A DNA stretch of 64,000 bases. Source: Astrothelium macrocarpum. Its lineage: Eukaryota; Ascomycota; Dothideomycetes; Trypetheliales; Trypetheliaceae. Below, in pieces: positions 54,803 through 64,000 of this stretch. The position numbers and the translations under genes are program-made. The number at the start of each line of letters is the position of its first letter. Positions within the stretch are counted from its first letter, which is position 1. The DNA lies in the NCBI GenBank assembly GCA_021030915.1, contig JAGEMR010000021.1, positions 62,001 through 126,000 on the forward strand. Reading direction: 5' to 3'. The notes under the pieces are model-generated. The model did not search any database and was not told the origin of the DNA. It saw nothing but the letters and a program-made list of their open reading frames with translations.

Positions 54803-56407
54803 TCATGATGCCTTTCTACTCGCAGCGGATTGAATTGCGCCGACCAAACCGCTCATATTGACCGCCGACGTGGCCGCTCCAGCTTTAGCATCTGCAGTCG
54901 TCGTCGTCACAGGAGCCACCACAGTCGTGGACGTTGTTGGAGTCGCACTGCTCACAGACGCCGAACTCGACGTCACCGTCGACAACGTCGTCGGCGCAGC
55001 CACCGAACTCGAACTCGAGCTCGAACTCGCACCAGGCGCGCTTGCCTTCAGCGGCGCCCCGGCATACCTCACCAACAGACTGTCCATCACCTCCAACGCG
55101 CTCATCTGCTGCCCGGCCCCAGTCTCGCCATCGAACCCGCCCCACCACCACCGCGTCCCGCAGCTCGCATTGCCCAGCCCCGTGCAGCTCTCGGCGGCCG
55201 CCATGGCCGACGCCTCGAGCAGCGGCGCCACGCTGCCCTCGATCGCGGGCGCCACCACGCTGGCCTTGGCGAGCCAGCGCGCGAGAAAGCCCTTGAACGC
55301 GAACTGGTCGACGTCGCAGGTGCCGGCCTTCTCGCACGCCGCCTCGAACATGACGTCGGTCGTGTTTGCGAAGGGGCTGAAGTAGGTGGCCGCGGAGCCG
55401 TTGACGATGCCCTGGGTGTGCGCGAGCCATTCTGCGGCGGAGGGGGACGAGGTGGCCATGGAGATGTTGGCCATGGCGGCGGTGCCGTAGACGAACATTC
55501 CAACGTTGTATGTCCATTGGTCGTGGTCGAGCGAGGTGCAGTTCTGCGTGTCGTCGGTGCCGTCGTAGATGGCGTAGTCGCCGGCGATGTCGACGAGCCC
55601 GATGGCTGTGGTCCAGTCCCAGACTTTGGTGGCCCAGTCGGTGTAGGTGGTGTTGCCGGTGTAGCGGGCGAGGCGTGCGGCGAGCTGGAAGAGGCCGCCG
55701 TTGGAGATGGAGTTTTTGTAGTTGAGCCCGTTGACGTTGGAAGCGTAGATTTGCCAGGTCAGACCGCCGTTGCAGGTTGATGTGTTCCAGCGCGAGGCCA
55801 GGTCGTTGAAAACGTTGGCGGCGATTTGAGACCAGCTGGGGAGAGGGGAGGGAGGGTCGGGGAAGCCGTATTCAGCAGCGGTCATGGCGTTGACACCCCA
55901 GAAGGATTGGTCATCGTTGCCAGTATCAAAGATCTGATCTTGCATAATAAAGTCGTTGTTGGGCCCGAGTTGAGCGGTGAGAGCGGTCATGGTTTCGTTG
56001 AGGTAGGTCGTGTCGCCCTGGAAATGTTGTCAGATTCTTCCAGTCCGTTTGATTTTCTTGCTACTCCTGCTATTTGTTGTTGTCTTCAAAACGTACAGTG
56101 TATTTCCAGTAATCAAGCATCGCTCCCCACATGGCTCCACTCTCCCACCAGTAATATGGTGGATTTACTAGCAATCCAACTTGTCCTAAATCGCTATTCA
56201 TGCTGTTGTTGTAATATGAAAGCAGCCCGTGAGCTGCCGTTTTCGCTGCCAGGCGAATAGATGCTGTATTCTCGATTACTTTGAGCCCTATGAATGAACA
56301 AGGGACTTGGAGGGCATACCGTCATCGCTAACATTGAGTGGTATGCCAGCAGCATATTGCACGCCGGTTGCAACAGCCAAAACAAATGTAGAGATCGTAA
56401 AAACCAT
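54803..56407 (-). CDS. GH76 wall enzyme, Dfg5/Dcw1 type, 494 aa
   Basis: Three exons (56320-56407, 56097-56278, 54803-56017). Intron 2 is 79 nt (GTACGT...CCAG). Intron 1 is short: 41 nt ending AAAG, as modelled, or 32 nt ending at 56288 (TAG); both keep frame. A signal peptide (MVFTISTFVLAVATGVQYAA) precedes AASIRLAA-like helices, PPYYWWESGAMWGAMLDYW, the catalytic Asp pair in TGNDDQSFWGVNAMTAAE (about residue 117), CNGGLTWQI and DHDQWTYNVGMF, all typical of the family. A Ser/Thr/Val/Ala-rich tail follows, but the last residues (SAASRKAS) are not hydrophobic, so a GPI signal is uncertain; a missed 3' exon is possible. Dfg5/Dcw1 act in linking GPI proteins to wall glucan through the mannosyl core. 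Confidence 0.88.
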
Positions 56408-57492
56408 TGTATCGGTCGTGTAATGAGCAGACTTGAAACCGAAAAGAGTCAAAATGTAAAGGGAGGTTCTCCGTAAGTAGTTACAGACCAACGGTCATAT
56501 TCCCATCAATGGGGTAATGGAATTGGATAAAAGGAGTGTACAAGAAAAGATTGAGCAGCAAAATGCACAATAAGGAGCGATTCAAGTGACGAGCGGAGAA
56601 AAAGAGTGTATAGAGAGTAAGGTGGGTTCACATGGTCGGCGTGAGGTTGCAAGTGTTTTTTTGGTGAGCGACACCTTCCCAAACCTCCTAGTGCGTCCGG
56701 TGGGTGTGAATACGCTTTAACGAACAAGCGAATGTCCAGAATGCATGTCCGCAACCCGAGGTGCGATTGCTGACTTTAGCCGGTTGCATCTGAGCCAACA
56801 GCATCCTCTTGCTGATTCTCACCCTCCCTCCGGTCCGACAAAGCTCCAAAGCTTGTCCCCTCTCCTCCGAAGCCGCGCGGTATGACCCATGTCAACGCCT
56901 GCGGTGGGGAGGACAGATTTGGTGTGGGTGACGATGCAGGCACAGACAGGAACGCGGGCGGGAAAGGGGAACAGCCTCTCATAGAGAGATCTTGAGGGTT
57001 AGAGGAGGGGCGTGAAACAGGGGCCCGAAACAACGAAGCGAAAACAGTTGAAACGAATCAAGCGAAATAGATGATTTGCCACCAGAGTGGGGGTGGTGTT
57101 CGCGCTCTATTCTGAATCTGGCCGGATGCCGATCGACCGCTACAGTGTTGTGGAGAAGTCTTGCATGGCAGCTTATGATTGGATGACAATTGGATCAGGA
57201 GTGCAATTGATATTGCATGGACTATCTTGCATTTGGACTTGTTGAAGCAATGCTACCTCTACAAATCAAAATGACTTTCTTCTGCCTACTCAATAACTGG
57301 AATTGTAGCAGGAATACCAAAAACTACGAATAACGCATCTCGACGCTTTCCACGCTCGATACAAATGAAATGCAGTAAGAGTCCGCGTAGAGCCGAGATG
57401 CTTTGACAGTGAAAAGTCAAAACGCCTCTATCCATTTCAGTGATTGAAGAAAAAAAAAAGGCCCAAAGAATTTTCCTCCTGTTTGAATTCCA
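56408..57492. other. Intergenic region
   Basis: About 1.1 kb forming the GH76 promoter and the 3' flank of the Yme1 gene. The open frame 57033-56776 on the minus strand shows only Pro/Ser composition. No supported gene. Confidence 0.45.
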
Positions 57493-60128
57493 TCAAGAAG
57501 ATTGTGCACCATCCACCGAACTGCCACTGAGACCCGCAGATCCAGGCGAAACCACTGGAGGCTGTACTGAAGGTGGAAGTAGATTTTCTGGAAGCTTGAT
57601 CCCTGGTGGCGCTTGGGGTGATTCATCAAGCTTATCTGGTAATTTTTCACCTTTCAGAATCTTTTCGACTTCGTCCTTGGTAAGAGTCTCATATTCAACG
57701 AGTGCCTTGGCGAGGGTATCGAGCTCTTTCCTCTTCAACGTCAAGAGCTTCAACACCCGCTCACGGCTTTCCTCGATGAGATTTCGCATTTCATTCTCAA
57801 TCTTTTGTTTCGTCTCAGATGACAGGCGATCGTAATCGCTGGCCAAATCAACATTACCCAAATCGTCTGACATGCCAAATCGAGCAATCATACTAAAAGC
57901 AACGGCCGTTGCATTTTGAAGATCGCTAGAAGCACCACTGGTGACATTGCCTGCCCCAAAAATTATCTCTTCCGCTACTTTGCCACCAAGCGCACAGTCA
58001 ATCTTGGCAATCAATTCGTTCTTGCTCATCGACACTCGGTCCAGCTCAGGAATGGTGAATGTGATCCCAAGAGCCTGCCCACGTGGTAAAACAGTGACCT
58101 TGTATAGTGGGTCACAGCTAGGATTGAAGAGCGCAACAAGCGCGTGGCCTCCTTCATGATAAGCAGTCATGACTTTGTCCTTTTGCTGTATCACAGCGCT
58201 CTTGCGTTCGGCACCCATCATGATCCTGTCGCGAGCCCAGTCAAAATCAACCATGTAGACTTTCTTAGCTTTGTTCTTGCTAGCACGGACGGCCGCTTGA
58301 TTGACGACGTTTTCCAGGTCAGCACCAGAAAAGCCAGGGGTGTTGCGAGCAATAACTGTTGCATCAACATCTGTGCCTATCTGAACGTTGCGCATGTGGT
58401 GTTTGAGAATAGCAATTCGACCACGGACGTCTGGGAGAGGCACAACAATATTACGATCGAACCGTCCAGGACGCGTCAAGGCCTTGTCGAGAAGTTTCGG
58501 AAAGTTGGTTGCAGCCAAGAAAATGACTCCCGAGTTCTGATCGAAGCCGTCCAGGTCGGTCAACAGTTGGTTCAGGGTTTGCTTGGAATATGCTGCGTCA
58601 CGCTCGTTACGCTTCCCTCCTACTGCATCGAGCTCATCAATAAACACAATTGCTGGTGCTTTTGCCTTTGCTGCATTGAACAAGTCTCGAACGCGCTTGG
58701 CACCGACGCCAACATAGACCTCATCAAATTCGGATCCAGACATGTAGAAGAATGGTACGCCAGCCTCGCCTGCTACAGCTCGAGCAAGAAGCGTCTTTCC
58801 AGTTCCAGGAGGTCCGACGAGTAAAACGCCCTTTGGTAATTTTCCGCCGAGGTTGTTGAATTTGTCCGGGGCTTTTAGAAATTCTACCAGTTCTTGCAAT
58901 TCGTCCTTTGCCTCATCACATCCATGAACATCGCTGAAACGAGTAGTCTGTAGTTCAGGACGAGTCTCAGCATTCTGAGTACCACCAATCTTTTTGGCAA
59001 TGCTAGTGGCCTCCACAAACATGGTGATTGCAACAAGAGTGAGATACGTGACGAGACCGAACCAGAGTAGAAATTTGACCCATTTAAAAATCGAGTTGCC
59101 GATAGATTCATCGACGACAACGTAGAGGGGAGAGTTCTTATCACCAGACCCGCCTCGTACCGTGCCGCTGCTGCCTCCACGGGCTCTCGCTGTGGCTGCT
59201 TGAGCAAGCGCAGACAGCTGCTCACCAGTGAGGTCTTTAGCCCCAGGCCCAGAAGTAGCTAGCTGTGAGGTCGATATGGCGGATCCACCTGCCGTCGCAG
59301 TCCGGTCAAGAGCACGTAGGTACATTTGCTCACACGCTGCATTGGATGCATATCGTCCATTCTGGTATCTCTCCACCACAATCTCTGGCATATTAGCCCG
59401 GAGAAGCGCAGAGTAAAAGGCATTTTGAGCAGTAGCACTTTGAGGATTATTGTTGGCCGTTTGTTCCAGGTGAGCGAGAAGATTGCGCGACGTAGTGCCG
59501 CCCAAAATTGTTCGACGTTGTGTCAAACCAAGTCCAACAGTGTGTGCCGGAGCCTGCAATTTTATCGAACCTATGCGCAAAGCAGTCGAATATGGGCGTG
59601 AGATGGGTCGGGAAAAGAAAGGAAGCGTTCTTGAGAGCGGGTTGCTGCGGTGGAGAGCATCTTGAGGAACTGTTTGAATTAGCACGATTTCAGTGACATT
59701 TTCTAGTCGAGTCTTACCAGCCCGGATCAAGCCAAAAACAGTGTGATTTCCCACGTCTCCCATCACGGGTGATTGGTGTTTCAACGAAGACAGATTTACA
59801 TTTGTCATAAACTCCGGTAAAGATACAGAAGCGTCCTTTCAATATGAGAATTTAATTTCTTATTCGCTGGAGTCATACACACCTCTTGTTTGGGGGCATT
59901 CGTTTTCGTTGATATGGCTCTTGAATTACGTGATGTTGTTCCTCGGACGGCGGACACGTCGCGCCTCAAAGTCCGCCAGGGCGTGGAGAGAACAGAAGAC
60001 ATTGAAGGCCAGGCTTCGCTTGTCGCCGCTGCAATCGCCTAAAAGTTTTATGTAAGAGAGAGGCATAAGAAACGGTTGGAAAGTTGTCCGGCTACCTGAA
60101 GGTTGACTGGGGCCTGGAAGGCCATCAT
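57493..60128 (-). CDS. YME1: Mitochondrial i-AAA protease Yme1, 819 aa
   Basis: Four exons: 60096-60128, 59883-60038, 59718-59811, 57493-59669. Intron 3 is 48 nt and, being a multiple of three without a stop, can be read through; its GTAAGA donor, GCTAAT branch and CAG argue it is a true intron. The N-terminus (MMAFQAPVNLQ, then AIAAATSEAW and several Arg/Ser) suits a mitochondrial presequence; the second Met may be the start. One membrane segment (about 290-312) precedes the AAA module: Walker A GPPGTGKT (about 380), Walker B IVFIDELDA (about 434), SRH around RPGRFDRNI, and the zinc site HEGGH (about 597). It forms a hexamer in the inner membrane facing the intermembrane space and degrades unassembled and lipid-transfer proteins. 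Confidence 0.95.
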
Positions 60129-62344
60129 GTCGGACTTTCAACTTCCCCCCCAAGCCAAACGGCCGCGTGCGACGGATACGGATAGAACTCTAGCCAGTGA
60201 ATGAAACGAGCGATAAATGACATGCGAAAAAATGGCAAGCAATGTTTATGGCCAGAGTGGCCGAGTTGAAGATGTCATCAAAGCGTATTAAGAATTGACG
60301 ATGGCGAGGCGAGGCAAAAGTTCGGCGAGCGCGGCCGGAGTCACGTCACTCACGTGCTCAGAAGTCGAAAATGAAATCTTCTATAAACTTCTCAAATTGC
60401 CTTCTCTGGTGGTATTGAATTCCAAGTGTCATCTCATTTACTATCTTCGTCTTCAGTTCAAAGATGATGTCGAGCATATCTATACATGCAGCGGACGATA
60501 AGCAAGTCATAATGCTGCGTAAGTCTTAGGTCAACCTTTTACTTCCATTCTCATTGAAAGTTTACTCTCAACCACTCTCTAGATTTCTATAATCGCTGTC
60601 CCTGTAGATTTGATATTCTATTATACTGATCTGTGAGTACGGCTCTTCTAACCATATATATAATTATGGTATCTCGTCTCATTCATTTATCCTTGAGTTG
60701 ATACATCAGAGTTACAAAGTAATAGCCCTACCTAGATACTCAAATTATACATCAATAGCTTGTCTTCCACTTGGACAGGCCACCAAATTCAAGTTCTTCC
60801 ACCGCCACCTAATTGGCGATGACCTCCTCAGTCATCTGCAGCCGCTCCGAATAGTTGGTGAAGTATTATAGCGGTAGCAGGCGCAAGATGAATAATTAGT
60901 AGCATCATCAATCGCCAAGATTTGAGTGAATTGCTTCTGCTTTGCATTTGCTAGATGTTTTGTATTTTTTTCCAAAACTCTCACATCAACATGCTTTTGT
61001 GTATTCATCTATTCCAAAACAAATGCACAAAAGGAACGTAGTGTGAGTTAGAGTTCGAAGAACAGAATTGCAGTTTAGACTGAAGTACTTGACATGGACG
61101 TTACATATTGTAGAAGTTATTCGGTTTTTCAATGGACAAGTTGGATAGTAAGGGAAGCTAACAGGCGGCGTGGGGAAGCGCAAACTTTCACCTTCCCAAT
61201 ATGACTTGTATGACTTGTATGGCTTGTACATGTAAAAGCTCATGGTGGCAGCTAATGGAGACAAATCTTGAAATTTTCCGATACATTGCCTTGGCAGCAA
61301 ACAAAGGTCAGCACTTTAATAAAGTAAGCGCATAAACCGGCTGGATCGAGTTGCTGTGAATATGTACGCGAGCGGATGAGGTGACGGGATGATCAAGATC
61401 AAAAAGCGGCAGACCCTGATAATCAAAGTTTTCTTGGCAAGGCTAGGCTCGACCAAGGCCATGGACATGACTTGTCCATGTCCTGCACGCCTGCAGAGAG
61501 TAGCAGTACATATAACAGGATGGCGTGGTCCCACATGCAAGTCAATGCAGCATTCACAACGCTGATTAGTAGCTTGACACCGGCAATTGCTCGTCCACAT
61601 TTAAATTCTGACAGACGAGTGGAATGCAGGCTGTGATAAAAAAAAAAAGCGGGCAGATGGTAGGATGCTGGTGATGCCACCGACCAGCCACCAGCACACA
61701 GGGGAGAGAAGCGGGACCAGCCTCCCGGGGCAGAGTTGGAGCCAATTGATCTCGCAGGATGGAGCAAGTGCTTTGGTGGCAGACGAGCAGGATGCTGTAG
61801 TAGAGGCCGAAACGGTTCGAGCGGGCTGCAGGCTGCATTGGTGCTACTGTGCCTTTTCGTTGTCGTTGTCGACTTGGAGAGCCATCTGCCTCTCTCCGCC
61901 GCTCCCTCCGAGCCCATTCGTCCACTACCCCAACTCCCATCAATCATTCTTCATCTGATTATTCGCCCTCTGTAATTATCCAGCCTCGCTATTAACTTGG
62001 GCTGGAGGGGGACGTCTGTCCGGTCATCGCCCAGACCGAGGCGACCCGCTTCGGCACACGCCCAATCATTGTTGTCACAACAAGCCTAACCTTCAGCTTG
62101 GAGCAACGACATCGCCCCCGAAACCCTAGGTACGCCCCTCGCATGTGCGAAATGTTTCCATTTTGTCAAGTATTCCTGTAGCAAAAGAAAGCACACTCTT
62201 TCTTTTGCGCTACACTGTTCAGCTTCTGTTGTTGTTAACGTTGCTCCAACAGCTGTGTTGCGCCCCTCCTCACGTCTCCACATCTCTCCACTGCACCCAA
62301 ACTGCCCTCCATGCCCGCAAGCCGGTGAATTCACGCCTTGCAAC
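60129..62344. other. Long divergent promoter region
   Basis: About 2.2 kb between the Yme1 gene (minus) and the large plus-strand gene starting at 62345. The last 600 bp is pyrimidine-rich and may be a long leader. A TGGCCGAG stretch near 60257 recalls a tRNA D-arm but no tRNA can be folded around it. No supported gene. Confidence 0.45.
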
Positions 62345-64000
62345 ATGGGTGTCGACACCACCAAGCCTCCTCTCCCAGCTCCGACCGATGAGTCCACCAT
62401 TAGTTCCCCCGGAAAACAAAGCTTCGTGCCAGATGATCTCGCCACCGATGTGTCGCGAATGACGGACAAGACTTCATACTCGATTCCTGAAGACGGCAGC
62501 CCAATCACCATTTCGACCAAGAAAATTGGAAATGATAGCCAAGCTCTCAGAAAGGGAAAACATCAGTCGCAAACTTCGCTTCTGATCGAGTATTTTGAAG
62601 GTGGAAAAGAAGGTGACAAACCCAAGTCCCGCCCCAGCGTCCGCGTCAAGGTCACCCCCTCTTCTGCACGAAAAGCATCGGCTGGCAGTGATCATATTCA
62701 AATCACCGAGACTGGCAAGAATCGGAAGCCCTCCTATACCCGTCGAATCTCGTTAGGTGCGAAGAACGAAAAGCTTCAGTTAGGAGTCCCAGAAGGCACC
62801 GAGGTTTCCTATTCTGATGAATCCAACATCCCTCCTGTCGAAGTTGAGGTCCTACACCATAATGGTAGCGAAATATCTGCGTCAAACGTCATCAGGGATG
62901 AACGTGGTATTCCAGCTGCTTCCGACATATCATCCATGCCACCAGATAGCATTCTCGAAGGAGGAGTCGCACCCATTAGCCATCAACGGCGACGGAGCAG
63001 AAGTGTCGAGCGAAGCGTTGATCCAAGTGATGATGGTACCCTAAAGGCTCCATCCAGGACTCGAAGTCGAAGCTTGAGTCGTGAACGAATCAAGAAGAGA
63101 GTAATGCAAGAACTTGCCGAGCGACCGAGAGAAATAAGAGAATCTAGTAGCAAGCACAAGCATCGAGGCGAACGGCCCAGTAGTAAAGATTATTCTCGCC
63201 ACAGGTCGCATCGACACTCGAGAGATACCGATCCAATCAGCGGCGCTGAATCCAGTATACTCTCACCAAGCAATGTATCTGGAAGCGCTGTATCTGGAAG
63301 TCAACAATCGTACAAATCTAGCAATTCCGGCTCATCTATTACCAACCCTAAGCTACTGCATACAGTCGAAGATGCAATTCGGAGGCTTATCCTTCCGGAA
63401 CTGAGTGCGTTGAAACAAGAACAAAAGGCCGAACATAACCGTCGAAGATTTGACCGCGATAGTCGAGACACGTACCCATCTACCAATCGAGATTCATATG
63501 CATCCGCAGGAACTGATGCCACTCGTGAAGATCCTGAACGTCGTCTATCTAAATCCTCGAGCGCTCCAAACGTCGCACGAAAGCCAAAAGTTGTTCTCAA
63601 CCGCGATGAAGAAGACGCAGGTTTGGTCCTCTCCCATGGTGACTCTGTCAAAAGCAAGAAAGTGCGTCGATCCAGTCGCGAATCTACTTCGGAGAGGAGT
63701 CTCAATTCCCGGGATACTCAGGATACGGCAATTCACGATGAAAAAGTACATAGGAAAAGAAGCAAAGAATCTCACAGGCTTCGAGATGCAGCTGCCGCAG
63801 GCATTGCTGGCGGTGTTTTGACAGCAGCTGCATTGAGACATCACGACTCTCGAACAAGCTTGGACTCTTCCGGGAGGAAGAAAAAGAGACGGAGCAAGAG
63901 CAAAACTCGATCTCGGTCTCATAGTATAGCTGAGAGTGTGGAGGAGTTGCCGCGAAAAGATGATGTGCCACCAATGCCAATGAGAAGCGAGCAAGGCTCG
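62345..64000 (+). CDS. N-terminal part of an involucrin-repeat/Leashin-like giant protein (runs off the window)
   Basis: Open for 552 codons from the first ATG (MGVDTTKPPLPAPTDEST) to the window edge with no stop. The product is disordered and highly charged: Ser/Arg-rich blocks (RRRSRSVERSVDPS, RTRSRSLSRERIKKRV, RKKKRRSKSKTRSRSHS), a block SLLIEYFEGGKEGDKPKSRP (about 80-99) and a possible helix VEDAIRRLILPELSALKQEQ (about 341-360), plus a small hydrophobic Ala/Gly segment AAAAGIAGGVLTAAAL (about 482-497) like those repeated in fungal involucrin-repeat proteins. Leashin, the best-studied member, tethers Woronin bodies near septal pores. The assignment rests on remembered motifs and composition, so it is tentative. 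Only the 5' part is visible. Confidence 0.6.
   Translation, partial: MGVDTTKPPLPAPTDESTISSPGKQSFVPDDLATDVSRMTDKTSYSIPEDGSPITISTKKIGNDSQALRKGKHQSQTSLLIEYFEGGKEGDKPKSRPSVRVKVTPSSARKASAGSDHIQITETGKNRKPSYTRRISLGAKNEKLQLGVPEGTEVSYSDESNIPPVEVEVLHHNGSEISASNVIRDERGIPAASDISSMPPDSILEGGVAPISHQRRRSRSVERSVDPSDDGTLKAPSRTRSRSLSRERIKKRVMQELAERPREIRESSSKHKHRGERPSSKDYSRHRSHRHSRDTDPISGAESSILSPSNVSGSAVSGSQQSYKSSNSGSSITNPKLLHTVEDAIRRLILPELSALKQEQKAEHNRRRFDRDSRDTYPSTNRDSYASAGTDATREDPERRLSKSSSAPNVARKPKVVLNRDEEDAGLVLSHGDSVKSKKVRRSSRESTSERSLNSRDTQDTAIHDEKVHRKRSKESHRLRDAAAAGIAGGVLTAAALRHHDSRTSLDSSGRKKKRRSKSKTRSRSHSIAESVEELPRKDDVPPMPMRSEQGS

Noticed and set aside
54830..55780. Arg/His-rich 316-codon plus-strand ORF opposite the GH76 gene
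   Set aside because: GC-rich shadow of the GH76 coding strand; the composition is that of an antisense frame.
59840..59870. AATTTCTTATTCG in a Yme1 intron, similar to the MITE right end
   Set aside because: Only about 10 bases match and no partner inverted repeat is nearby.
60250..60345. tRNA-like TGGCCGAG sequence
   Set aside because: It resembles the D-arm of a Leu/Ser tRNA, but no matching acceptor stem or TTCGA-type T-arm follows at the right distance.

Overview
The window is nuclear DNA of a filamentous ascomycete (Pezizomycotina). The evidence is 45-95 nt introns with GTAAGT/GTATGT-type donors and CTAAC/CTGAC-type branch sites, the Pezizomycotina-type families (HET, fungal rhodopsin-like, Uds1, Inn1/Fic1) and long low-complexity Ser/Pro/Gly proteins. 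I cannot name the class or species with confidence. Almost every gene is spliced. I rebuilt the exons by hand from splice signals, reading-frame continuity and family motifs, and every multi-exon model sums to a whole number of codons.

0-9 kb holds a MITE-like repeat, an MFS exporter (minus), a tiny five-exon Cys-rich gene that plain ORF calling misses, a Lys-rich protein with a 21-bp repeat and an unresolved 5' end, and a disordered Ser/Pro-rich conserved protein. 9.7-14.4 kb is a large PH/C2/RasGAP protein of the Bud2/Cla2 type. 14.4-29.8 kb looks accessory: a HET-domain gene, two more MITE copies, a decayed gene remnant, and four genes typical of secondary-metabolite loci (class I methyltransferase, rhodopsin-like integral membrane protein, MFS transporter, plant-type O-methyltransferase) with no core synthase in view.

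29.8-41 kb is a cell-surface block. A large secreted Ser/Gly-rich wall protein with eight copies of a roughly 57-residue repeat is divergently arranged with a single-pass aspartic-protease-like protein that lacks the first catalytic Asp. The Slt2/Mpk1-type cell-wall-integrity MAP kinase follows. 41.5-49 kb holds a small hydrophilic protein and a divergent pair of septation/cytokinesis genes (Uds1-domain coiled coil; Inn1/Fic1-type C2 protein). 49.7-54.5 kb is a second accessory patch: a nine-exon CorA-like protein with a GMN motif and a second HET-domain gene. 54.8-64 kb returns to conserved functions: a GH76 Dfg5/Dcw1-type wall enzyme, the mitochondrial i-AAA protease Yme1, and the 5' part of an involucrin-repeat/Leashin-like gene that runs off the window.

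Many of the conserved genes act in polarity, septation, the wall and its signalling (Bud2-type GAP, Slt2, Uds1, Inn1, Dfg5/Dcw1, Leashin-like). The accessory patches carry nonself-recognition-type (HET) genes, mobile elements and orphan tailoring enzymes. No complete biosynthetic cluster, tRNA, rRNA or CRISPR array was found.
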